A program made the translations under genes and the position numbers. From Elusimicrobiota bacterium (GTDB lineage: Bacteria; CG03; SLGR01; PWQF01), in the NCBI GenBank assembly GCA_003558145.1, contig PWMP01000195.1:1-11582 (forward strand): a stretch of DNA of 11,582 nucleotides, in the 5' to 3' direction. Below are positions 5,574-11,582 of the stretch, in pieces (positions within the stretch are counted from its first letter, which is position 1; each line of letters starts with the position of its first letter). The notes beneath the pieces are model-generated. The model saw only the letters and a list, made by a program, of their open reading frames with translations. It was not told where the DNA came from and ran no database searches.

Positions 5574-6767
5574 TATGATTCAATAATCCAAAACTTATTA
5601 GAATTCAACCGCCTGGCAAAAGAAGGCGGAAAGGAATATAAGAAAAAAAGATTTATTTTTCAAGATGTCTCTGAATTTAAAGGGAAACACTTTGTCGGAA
5701 TCGCAGGACCGCGGGGTGTAGGTAAAACTGTTATACTAAAACAACTTTTACTTAAAATTCCGGAAAGCTTTTATATATCTCTTGACACCTTTAAGGGTGA
5801 CCTGTTCGAGATAATCAAGGAATTAAACCTGAAGCTTGGAATAAAAACGTTTCTGTTAGATGAGATTCATTTTAATTCCGGTTATGATGAAGGATTAAAA
5901 AAAATATATGATTTTCTGAATGTACGTATTATATTCACCTCTTCGGTTTCCCTTTCACTGTTTAAATCCTCTCGTGACCTTTCGCGCAGAGCAGTTATAA
6001 AAAAACTGTATCCCTTTTCTTTCAGGGAGTTTCTTTATTTTACTCACGGGCTGGAAATAGAGCCACTCGGTTTTGAAGATATATTAAATAAATCCTGGAA
6101 TAATGAATTATTGTCTTACTCCGGCAGCTTCACTGATTTTCTTAAAGGCGGCAACATGCCCTTCTCACTGCAGGAACCGGATCCGCTTAAAATTATGGAT
6201 AATATACTCAACGCTGTAATAGTTAAAGACATCCCCGCAATCGCAAGAATAGCTGTTGATGAAATAGAAACAATCAGGCAGGTAATTGAGTTTGCTGGCA
6301 AATCTGAAATTGACGGAATAAATTACAGCTCAATATCGAATAATCTAAAGATAACAAAGTATAAGGCAAAACAGTATGTTTCTTTGCTTGAGCAGGCCTT
6401 TATTATGATGAGAGTTATGCCTGAAGGAACCAATGTTTTGAAAGAGCCCAAGATACTGATGTCACTGCCTTACAGGCTTTTATTTCAGGACTATACATCA
6501 GCTGTCGGGGCGCTTCGGGAAGATTTTTTTGTTGAAACTGTTTTAGCTTCAGGAAAGAATATTAAATATCTTAAGTCAACCAGGGGCTCAAAGACTCCGG
6601 ACTATATGATAACGGATAACAGCAGCAGTATTGTTGTTGAGGTTGGAGGCAAAGGAAAGGGGATGGAGCAGTTTAAGGGTATAAAGGCCAAAAAGAAACT
6701 TATTTTTACTCATTCTCTGGATACGGATGGAATAAAACGGCCCCTTTTTACGGCGGGGCTACTATAA
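5571..6767 (+). CDS. Second AAA-type ATPase with DUF4143-like C-terminus
   Basis: A 398-residue protein of the same broad class as its neighbour but clearly a different subfamily. Walker A is GPRGVGKT (46-53) and Walker B is FLLDEI (95-100). I-F-T-S-S-V-S (121-127) looks like sensor 1, followed by R-D-L-S-R-R and K-L-Y-P-F-S-F-R-E-F-L. A winged helix is likely at about 238-283 (I-S-N-N-L-K-I-T-K-Y-K-A-K-Q-Y). The C-terminus has T-P-D-Y-M-I near 343-348 and V-V-E-V-G-G-K-G-K-G near 356-365, the degenerate PD-(D/E)XK form seen in many members, with G where a nuclease would have its K. It may therefore bind rather than cut nucleic acid. The start codon is part of the operator and no ribosome site exists. 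The cysQ leader follows within 30 bases. Biological role is unknown. Confidence 0.85.
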   Translation: MYDSIIQNLLEFNRLAKEGGKEYKKKRFIFQDVSEFKGKHFVGIAGPRGVGKTVILKQLLLKIPESFYISLDTFKGDLFEIIKELNLKLGIKTFLLDEIHFNSGYDEGLKKIYDFLNVRIIFTSSVSLSLFKSSRDLSRRAVIKKLYPFSFREFLYFTHGLEIEPLGFEDILNKSWNNELLSYSGSFTDFLKGGNMPFSLQEPDPLKIMDNILNAVIVKDIPAIARIAVDEIETIRQVIEFAGKSEIDGINYSSISNNLKITKYKAKQYVSLLEQAFIMMRVMPEGTNVLKEPKILMSLPYRLLFQDYTSAVGALREDFFVETVLASGKNIKYLKSTRGSKTPDYMITDNSSSIVVEVGGKGKGMEQFKGIKAKKKLIFTHSLDTDGIKRPLFTAGLL

Positions 6768-6848
6768 CACATTCGCCTTAAATATGATTGTAGAAATAGT
6801 ACGGGAAAACTTAAACTTGACTTTAAAAATTATCGCATTAACTGAAAA

Positions 6849-7652
6849 ATGAAAGCTAAAAAAAGAATAAAATTAGATAATAAAGATATTGAAAGTTTAT
6901 TATCCCTTGCAGACAAAGCTGCCCGGGAAATTATGGAAGTATATAATACTTCTTTTGATGTAGAGAATAAAAAAGACAATTCTCCCATAACCCTTGCCGA
7001 CAGAAGGTCAAACGATATAATAGTATCCGGCCTTAAAAAGATGTATCCGGATATTCCTTTAATCTCCGAAGAAGAAAAGGATATTCCGTATAAAGAAAGA
7101 AAAAACTTGGAATATTTCTGGCTGATTGATCCTCTGGACGGGACAAAGGAATTTATATCAAAAAACGGCGAGTTTACAATTAATATCGCCCTTATAGAAA
7201 AAAATACACCTGTATTCGGTCTGGTATCTATACCGGCAAAAGATACAGTCTATTACGCTATCCGGGGAGAAGGGGCATATAAAAAAGAAAAAGATAAAGA
7301 AATAAAAAAAATACATGTCAGAAAAGAAAATAAAGATGAAACTGTTGTCGTTCGAAGCCGTTCACATAAAAGCAAAGAAGAAGAGAAAATTATATCAAAA
7401 TTAGGACAAGTTAAAGAAATATCTGCCGGCAGCGCGTTGAAGTTCTGCCTGGTGGCAGAAGGAAGGGCTGATGTCTATGTAAGAAGCGGCCCAACTATGG
7501 AATGGGATACCGCGTCCGGGCACTGTGTGTCCGAAGAAGCCGGAGCCCGGGTAAAAACTATAGACGGCAAAAAGTTTGTCTATAATAAAAAATCACTGCT
7601 TAATCCCGGATTTGTATGTGCCCGCAAGAACATAAACATAGTTAATAAATAA
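6849..7652 (+). CDS. cysQ: 3'(2'),5'-bisphosphate nucleotidase of the inositol monophosphatase superfamily (CysQ)
   Basis: A 267-residue cytosolic, metal-dependent phosphatase expected to turn PAP into AMP, clearing the by-product of PAPS use by sulfotransferases or PAPS reductase. Superfamily motifs are complete: DNSPITLAD (43-51), the metal-binding S-E-E-E (73-76), D-P-L-D-G-T-K-E-F (94-102) and E-W-D-T-A-S-G-H (218-225). The DPLDGTKEF and WDTASGH forms favour CysQ over inositol monophosphatase. Presence near cysDN supports a sulfate-activation role. The gene is more A+T- and lysine-rich than cysDN. No good ribosome site lies before the ATG, and the best upstream TTGACT lacks a proper -10. 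Its leader and first codons are duplicated at 3820-3908, upstream of the ATPases. Confidence 0.93.
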   Translation: MKAKKRIKLDNKDIESLLSLADKAAREIMEVYNTSFDVENKKDNSPITLADRRSNDIIVSGLKKMYPDIPLISEEEKDIPYKERKNLEYFWLIDPLDGTKEFISKNGEFTINIALIEKNTPVFGLVSIPAKDTVYYAIRGEGAYKKEKDKEIKKIHVRKENKDETVVVRSRSHKSKEEEKIISKLGQVKEISAGSALKFCLVAEGRADVYVRSGPTMEWDTASGHCVSEEAGARVKTIDGKKFVYNKKSLLNPGFVCARKNINIVNK

Positions 7653-7672
7653 TTACTTATAAGGGAAGTAAT
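7652..7672. other. Short inverted repeat after cysQ
   Basis: ATTACTT (7652-7658) and AAGTAAT (7666-7672) pair across 7 bases at the cysQ stop. It is weak, A+T-rich and lacks a T-run, so it is probably not an efficient terminator. Confidence 0.3.
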
Positions 7673-7682
7673 ATAAAATGAA

Positions 7683-7844
7683 ATGGTTAACAAGAGATTA
7701 GTTTCAATTGCTCATAGTGTGATAAAGGTTAAAAAATGCGATATAATCCATCTCATTGAAGACGGAGAAATAACCGACAGCGGCAAATACGAAGAACTGA
7801 TTCAAAGAAACGCCCGGTTCAGGGCAATGGCAGGAGAAAAGTGA
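7683..7844 (+). pseudogene. 3' end of an ABC-transporter ATPase, left copy
   Basis: A 53-codon frame from ATG 7683 to TGA encodes the last part of an ABC exporter nucleotide-binding domain. S-I-A-H-S-V holds the H-loop histidine, followed by V-K-K-C-D, L-I-E-D-G-E-I-T-D-S-G-K-Y-E-E-L and F-R-A-M-A-G-E-K. There is no Walker A, signature or membrane part, so it cannot work as a transporter. The gene type resembles MsbA or polysaccharide exporters. Bases 7779-7831 are identical to 9474-9526 over 53 positions, whereas the part upstream differs strongly. It sits only 30 bases after cysQ. Confidence 0.85.
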
Positions 7845-7964
7845 GGTTCCCGCAGAAAGACCGGGCAGGGGATAAAGGCGTGCCGCAGGGCGGGAAGATT
7901 TTAGAGGAAGTGCGGCTAAAAACTTCCGGTCGGTAGCATTAATGTTATAAAGTGGCACTAAATA
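7845..7964. other. Non-coding stretch after the left ABC relic
   Basis: No supported gene. The first bases (TTCCCGCAGAAAGACCGGG) still resemble those after the right ABC copy (TTCTCTGCAAAAAGCCCGG), so the duplication runs past the stop. GGAAGT (7906-7911) and ACTTCC (7922-7927) form a weak hairpin. Confidence 0.5.
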
Positions 7965-8117
7965 ATGACAGTAAACGTATTAAAAAGGCACATAATACGC
8001 CGCAGGATTCTATCGGCTTGTTATACCGGGGCGAAATACGAATATGACTGGTTGATGGAAAGCAATGTCGCGGTTCCTATATTAGGGCCGAGTTTAATAG
8101 AAAGTAAATTAAAGTAA
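7965..8117 (+). CDS. Possible 50-residue protein upstream of fic, unrecognised
   Basis: ATG to TAA gives 50 codons. The N-terminus is basic (R-H-I-I-R-R-R) and the C-terminus reads D-W-L-M-E-S-N-V-A-V-P-I-L-G-P. It ends 5 bases before the fic start. That position would suit a small antitoxin, but the Fic protein already carries its own inhibitory motif, no ribosome site is visible and I recognise no family. It could equally be a relic of a longer gene. No function is assigned. Confidence 0.25.
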   Translation: MTVNVLKRHIIRRRILSACYTGAKYEYDWLMESNVAVPILGPSLIESKLK

Positions 8118-8122
8118 AGTAT

Positions 8123-9256
8123 ATGAACATAAAAGATTTTAAATCTGGCAAGTATACTCAGCAATATAAATACAAGAGCTTCTCCCCTTCCATGATAAAC
8201 CATCCGTGGATATGGGATGAGGGCAAGATTAATGTTCTTCTTGAGAATGCTAATAAAAAGCTTGGAGAATTGAATGCTTTCTCATTGCTTGTTCCTGATG
8301 TAGATGTATTTATCCAGATGCACATTGCAAAAGAGGCCCAGACATCAAGCCGGATTGAAGGCACAGAAACCAATATGGATGAAGCCTTAATGGACAAAGA
8401 CGAAATAAAGCCTGAGAAAAGAGATGACTGGCAGGAAGTCAGAAATTATATTCAGGCTATGAACTTTGGAGTAGAAAAATTAAATAAGCTCCCTCTTTCT
8501 AACAGGTTGTTACGCGAAATGCATAAAATTCTTATGACAGGCGTAAGAGGAGAACATAAGACTCCGGGCAAATTCAGAACAAGTCAGAACTGGCTTGGCG
8601 GTTCAGGCTTATCCGACGCAGTATATATTCCCCCCGTGCATACAGAAGTACCGGAGCTTATGAGCGATCTTGAAAAATTCCTGCATAATACGAAATTAGA
8701 TGTGCCCCATTTAATAAAAATTGCTTTAGCGCACTATCAGTTTGAAACAATACACCCCTTTCTCGATGGTAACGGCAGGATAGGCAGAGTGTTAATTTCC
8801 TTCTATTTTGTAAGTAAGGATATTCTTGTGAAACCTTCACTTTACCTTTCCGACTTTTTTGAAAAACACAAGTCTTCTTATTACGATGCCTTATCGCGTG
8901 TTCGCGAACATAACGATCTGGTCCACTGGATTAAATTTTTTCTCAATGCTGTAATAGATACTTCCCAAAAGAGTAAAGAAACTTTTCAGGCTATAATTGT
9001 ACTGAAGAATAAAATGGACTCGTTAATTTTATCATTGGGTCGTAAAGCAAAAATTGCTCAACAATTTATCTATCATTTATACAAGAAACCTATACTGACA
9101 TCTAATGACACCGTTTCCGCTTTGGAAATTACCCCTAAAACTGCTAATTCTTTGATCCAGGATTTTATCAAGCTGGGAATTTTGAAAGAAACCACAGGAT
9201 ACCAGAGAAACAGGATATTCGAGTTTGAAGAATATCTGTCTTTGTTTAAAGAATAA
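8123..9256 (+). CDS. Fic-domain protein adenylyltransferase, class II (self-inhibited)
   Basis: A 377-residue cytosolic Fic protein that would transfer AMP (or another nucleotide part) from ATP to a protein hydroxyl. The N-terminal Fic_N-type domain carries the inhibitory helix motif S-S-R-I-E-G (75-80; E79 predicted to block the gamma phosphate), which makes it class II. The catalytic motif H-P-F-L-D-G-N-G-R-I-G-R (211-222) is intact, with H211 as the expected base. Y-I-P-P at 168-171 fits the target-binding flap. A winged-helix domain follows at about 325-375. Length and order match the common Fic_N/Fic/wHTH family of mobile regions. There is no strong ribosome site before the ATG. The gene lies between two copies of an ABC-transporter tail. 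Target protein unknown. Confidence 0.95.
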   Translation: MNIKDFKSGKYTQQYKYKSFSPSMINHPWIWDEGKINVLLENANKKLGELNAFSLLVPDVDVFIQMHIAKEAQTSSRIEGTETNMDEALMDKDEIKPEKRDDWQEVRNYIQAMNFGVEKLNKLPLSNRLLREMHKILMTGVRGEHKTPGKFRTSQNWLGGSGLSDAVYIPPVHTEVPELMSDLEKFLHNTKLDVPHLIKIALAHYQFETIHPFLDGNGRIGRVLISFYFVSKDILVKPSLYLSDFFEKHKSSYYDALSRVREHNDLVHWIKFFLNAVIDTSQKSKETFQAIIVLKNKMDSLILSLGRKAKIAQQFIYHLYKKPILTSNDTVSALEITPKTANSLIQDFIKLGILKETTGYQRNRIFEFEEYLSLFKE

Positions 9257-9305
9257 TGGAACAGTCAAATTTACATTTTAGAATAAAAGTAAATTATAAA
9301 CATCT

Positions 9306-9337
9306 TTATTTTACCCTATTGATTAAAAGTAAAATAA
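9306..9337. other. Inverted repeat downstream of fic
   Basis: TTATTTTAC (9306-9314) and GTAAAATAA (9329-9337) form a perfect 9-base inverted repeat with a 14-base spacer. Related AAAGTAAATTA elements occur upstream of fic (about 8102-8112) and just after it (about 9286-9296). It may be an operator or end feature of the fic module, or a weak hairpin. A+T richness makes chance plausible. Confidence 0.3.
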
Positions 9338-9353
9338 GTCAGCCGCTTATTTT

Positions 9354-9539
9354 ATGTATACCAAATGGAGCAAATCTTTCAAACCCAAGACAATGATTAC
9401 CATAGCCCACCGCCTGACAACGGTGAAAAAATGTGATACAATTTACCTGATGGAAAACGGGAGGATAGCAGATAGCGGCAAATACGAAGAACTGATTCAA
9501 AGAAACGCCCGGTTCAGGGCAATGGCGGGGGAGAAATGA
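9354..9539 (+). pseudogene. 3' end of an ABC-transporter ATPase, right copy
   Basis: A 61-codon frame. The ABC similarity runs from about K-T-M-I-T-I-A-H-R-L-T-T-V (H-loop) through L-M-E-N-G-R-I-A-D-S-G-K-Y-E-E-L to F-R-A-M-A-G-E-K and the stop. It has only the last portion of the nucleotide-binding domain, with no Walker A, signature motif or membrane domain. Bases 9474-9526 are identical to the left copy at 7779-7831. The stop is followed in the same frame by the AlbA_2 C-terminal relic, so one gene tail abuts another. Confidence 0.85.
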
Positions 9540-9824
9540 ATTCTCTGCAAAAAGCCCGGAAAAATTCCAGATTTAGAAAAAAATAGTTATCAGAACAGAG
9601 ATGTCGGTGAAAATGTCGGTAAAGATGTCGGTAAAAAAGAAAGAAAAGATAGGATTATAGAAAAAATCAAAAACGACGAGGATGTTACCTATATTTCCCT
9701 GGCTGCGGAATTGAATGTTTCTGAAAAAACAATTGAGAGAGATATGCGGGAGCTTAAAAAAGATAAAAAAATAAAATTTGTCGGTAAAAAAAGAACAGGA
9801 CACTGGGCAATAATTGGAAAATGA
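9540..9824 (+). pseudogene. Orphan C-terminal winged-helix tail of an AlbA_2-type protein
   Basis: Open from 9540, right after the ABC stop, to TGA 9822-9824, with no usable ATG, GTG or TTG before the domain. It encodes a tetrapeptide-repeat linker (D-V-G-E/N-V-G-K/D-V-G-K, three 12-base units at 9600-9635). A winged helix follows (I-S-L-A-A-E-L-N-V-S-E-K-T-I-E-R-D) and then the ending G-H-W-A-I-I-G-K. The complete AlbA_2 gene next door has the same plan and ends G-H-W-E-I-I-E-K; even the DNA CACTGGGxAATAATTG is shared. Its stop overlaps the next start as ATGA. It is a truncated paralogue. Translation as a free helix-turn-helix protein from an odd start is possible but unsupported. Confidence 0.8.
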
Positions 9825-11242
9825 ACAGAAAAGAACTAATAAAAAAACTTGAAGATATAGAATGGGAGGATTTTGAGGTAAAGCAGGCAAAATCCTCTGT
9901 TCCGGCAAGCAGTTGGGAAACAGTAAGCGCTTTTGCCAATACAGCCGGAGGCTGGCTTGTTTTCGGTGTTAAAAAAAGAGCAAAAGAATATACTGTAACG
10001 GGAGTTGATAAACCCGAAAAAGTTCTTAACGATTTCATAACGGTCTTGCGGGGAGAGAAATTCAATAGAAAAATACTGGTAAAGAGCAGAAAATACAAAG
10101 TGCAGGGCAAGGATGTCCTGGGGTTTTATATACCTTCAGTTTCTTCAAAAGACAGGCCCGTTTATTTTAATTCGCAGGTTAATACATTCATAAGAACCGG
10201 CAGCGGAGACCAGCGGGCCACAAAAGAAGAAATAGATGCTATGTACAGGATGTCTTCTTTTGACAGTAAGGACAGGGAAGTTACGGATTTAACTCTTGAC
10301 AGTCTTGATGAAGAGACAGTCACCGATTACAGAAGGTATTTGAAGGATATTGAACCCGACCACCGGTATAATAAACTGTCTGTTGAAGATATGCTTTCCA
10401 GGCTGGAAGTTCTCAAGGGAAAAAAGATTACTGTCGGAGGGCTGCTTGTCTTCGGAAAAGAGGAGAGTATCAGCCGAATTATCTCTGATTTCAGGATAGA
10501 TTACCTGGAAATAATGGGAATATCTTATGCGGATGCTCCCGAAAGATACAGTTACAGGCTCACCCCGGAAAAAAATCTCTTCAGATACTATTTCAGCATA
10601 ATGGAAAGGCTGATAAGAAAAATCGATATTCCCTTTAAACTTAAAGGGACTTTCAGGGATGAGAACCCGCCCCAGCTGATTGCGGCCCGCGAAGCGCTGG
10701 TAAATCTTCTTATGCACAGCGATTATTTCAGCAGCGCCAAGCCCAGGATAAGGGCTTTTATAGACAGAATAGAGTTTTTCAACCCGGGTGCGCTTCCCAA
10801 ACCCCTTAAGTACATAATAAAAGAGGATTTTTCTCTTCCCAGGAATCAGGTTATAGCCAAAACGTTCAGGGTAATAAAACTTTCCGAGAATATAGGTTCG
10901 GGGTTTCATAAGATGATTAAGGGTTGGAAAGAATATTACAAAACACAGCCGGAAGTTACCGAAGACATTGACCATTATAAAATTATATTTTATTTTGGCG
11001 ATAGTTTAAAAACCCGATCAAAGGGTTCCCAGAAGGGTTCCCAGAAGGGTTCCCAGAAAAGTTCCCAGAAAATTATTGATATAATGAAAAATAACTCAAA
11101 AGTGACTATTGCGGAATTGTCTGCCAAGATTGGCATAAGCGACAGAGCAATTAAAAAACATATAGCCGCATTGAAAAAGAAAGATATTATAAGACGCATC
11201 GGGCCGGATAGGGGAGGCCACTGGGAAATAATTGAAAAATAA
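9821..11242 (+). CDS. AlbA_2 (Schlafen-like) / HATPase_c_4 ATP-binding protein with winged-helix tail
   Basis: A 473-residue protein. The N-terminal AlbA_2 domain shows E-V-K-Q-A (19-23), S-S-W-E-T-V-S-A-F-A-N-T-A-G-G (30-44) and L-V-F-G-V (46-50). The ATP-binding part of the GHKL-related type (HATPase_c_4) has R-E-A-L-V-N-L-L-M-H-S-D-Y (290-302), I-E-F-F-N-P-G (317-323), S-L-P-R-N-Q-V-I-A-K (338-347) and S-E-N-I-G-S-G-F (355-362). A K-G-S-Q tetrapeptide linker (401-417) leads to a winged helix (about 418-470). The family is widespread, labelled 'ATP-binding protein' or 'transcriptional regulator', and occurs in defence islands; its action is unproven. It starts by ATGA overlap with the upstream relic, so expression could be coupled to it. 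Only a weak GGA lies before the ATG. Confidence 0.88.
   Translation: MNRKELIKKLEDIEWEDFEVKQAKSSVPASSWETVSAFANTAGGWLVFGVKKRAKEYTVTGVDKPEKVLNDFITVLRGEKFNRKILVKSRKYKVQGKDVLGFYIPSVSSKDRPVYFNSQVNTFIRTGSGDQRATKEEIDAMYRMSSFDSKDREVTDLTLDSLDEETVTDYRRYLKDIEPDHRYNKLSVEDMLSRLEVLKGKKITVGGLLVFGKEESISRIISDFRIDYLEIMGISYADAPERYSYRLTPEKNLFRYYFSIMERLIRKIDIPFKLKGTFRDENPPQLIAAREALVNLLMHSDYFSSAKPRIRAFIDRIEFFNPGALPKPLKYIIKEDFSLPRNQVIAKTFRVIKLSENIGSGFHKMIKGWKEYYKTQPEVTEDIDHYKIIFYFGDSLKTRSKGSQKGSQKGSQKSSQKIIDIMKNNSKVTIAELSAKIGISDRAIKKHIAALKKKDIIRRIGPDRGGHWEIIEK
11021..11068 (+). repeat. 12-base tandem repeat encoding the K-G-S-Q linker
   Basis: AAGGGTTCCCAG occurs three times exactly (11021-11056) and a fourth time as AAAAGTTCCCAG (11057-11068). 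Each unit is four codons, so gain or loss of units keeps the frame and changes only the length of the hinge between the ATP-binding and winged-helix domains. Confidence 0.9.
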
Positions 11243-11311
11243 GGTAGTTTACATTGGCGTATGATAACATGTGGAATCGAATAATTTCACAAAATTTAAT
11301 AGAATTACCAT

Positions 11312-11534
11312 ATGAAAAGAGACACTCACACATATTTATTTAACTGGAAAAAAAACATCCACCCGGAAGCCGTTGATTTTAAAAGGAGCCCGCCAGGCCG
11401 GAAAAAGAGAACGGCTGAAAGTGCCTGAGGAGACAGAGAAAATAGCCCACAAGTATCTGAATCTTATAAGCAAGCCGGTCGTTGAACCAAGTTATAAGCA
11501 CTTGCATAAATTTGACAACTTCGGGAATACCTGA
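11312..11534 (+). pseudogene. Frameshifted remnant of another AAA/DUF4143-type ATPase
   Basis: ATG 11312 opens M-K-R-D-T-H-T-Y-L-F-N-W-K-K-N, like the start of DUF4143 ATPases (M-K-R-x-x-x-x-x-L-x-x-W). After a one-step frame change near 11360, the frame from 11364 reads R-K-P-L-I-L-K-G-A-R-Q-A-G-K-R. This is the family's R-K-P-L-I-L-R-G-A-R-Q-V-G-K-T Walker A with its final T lost. From about 11409 the same frame continues to TGA (11532-11534) with sequence I do not recognise (L-K-V-P-E-E-T-E-K-I-A-H-K-Y). So it appears to be a broken ATPase head joined to foreign sequence. Confidence 0.7.
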
Positions 11535-11582
11535 TAGGATGTTCAGTAAATGAACAATGCTGAAATATCAACAAAAGAATAC

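Noticed and set aside
6735..6762. GCCCC...GGGGC inverted repeat at the end of the second ATPase as a terminator
   Set aside because: It lies within the coding sequence, has a 10-base loop and no T-run follows.
9573..10110. Overlapping minus-strand frames of 111 and 118 codons
   Set aside because: Their phenylalanine- and leucine-rich composition is what lysine-rich plus-strand coding gives in reverse; they overlie the winged-helix relic and the AlbA_2 start.
10289..10975. 228-codon open frame on the minus strand
   Set aside because: It lies fully inside the AlbA_2 gene on the opposite strand, has no family motif, and the plus-strand frame is clearly coding.
1..11582. CRISPR array, tRNA, rRNA, transposase or integrase
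   Set aside because: No evenly spaced repeats with variable spacers, no cloverleaf or rRNA sequence, and no recombinase motifs were found on either strand; only short direct and inverted repeats are present.

Overview
This is a bacterial window, low to moderate in G+C, rich in ATA, AGA and AGG codons. The standard sigma70-like promoter boxes and the set of toxin-antitoxin-like and orphan ATPase genes would suit an uncultivated candidate phylum such as an Omnitrophota or Elusimicrobiota relative. That placement is a guess from style; no marker gene is present.

Layout. 2-208 is the 3' end of a HEPN-type partner of a minimal nucleotidyltransferase (HI0074 family). 282-1190 and 1343-2620 are cysD and cysN, the two subunits of ATP sulfurylase. 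2703-3232 is a two-gene toxin-antitoxin-like pair (BECR-nuclease-like protein plus DUF2283). 3304-3392 is a decayed second copy of the cysN 3' end. 3393-3983 has no gene but holds promoter and operator elements and a decayed copy of the cysQ 5' end. 3984-5384 and 5571-6767 are two different AAA/DUF4143-type ATPases with PD-(D/E)XK-like C-termini. 6849-7652 is a CysQ-like 3'(2'),5'-bisphosphate nucleotidase. 7683-7844 and 9354-9539 are two copies of an ABC-transporter 3' end, and between them lies a class II Fic AMPylator (8123-9256). 9540-9824 is the orphan C-terminus of an AlbA_2/winged-helix protein, fused by an ATGA overlap to a complete AlbA_2 ATPase-like regulator (9821-11242). The right edge holds a frameshifted ATPase remnant.

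How it fits together. cysD, cysN and cysQ form a sulfate-activation set: CysDN makes APS, and CysQ removes PAP left over after PAPS use. An ABC exporter fragment beside them hints, by inference, at an original locus for sulfated surface polysaccharide. Conflict-type modules have broken into this set.

The most striking point is how they sit. Each accessory gene or gene group is bracketed by a duplicated end of a neighbouring gene: the cysN tail around the toxin-antitoxin pair, the cysQ head around the ATPases, the ABC tail around Fic, and the AlbA_2 tail around AlbA_2. No transposase, integrase or tRNA gene is visible. The two ATPase genes also have strong TTGACA-N17 promoters placed so that transcripts should be leaderless or nearly so. 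Inverted repeats overlap the promoter boxes, which suggests tight self-repression.
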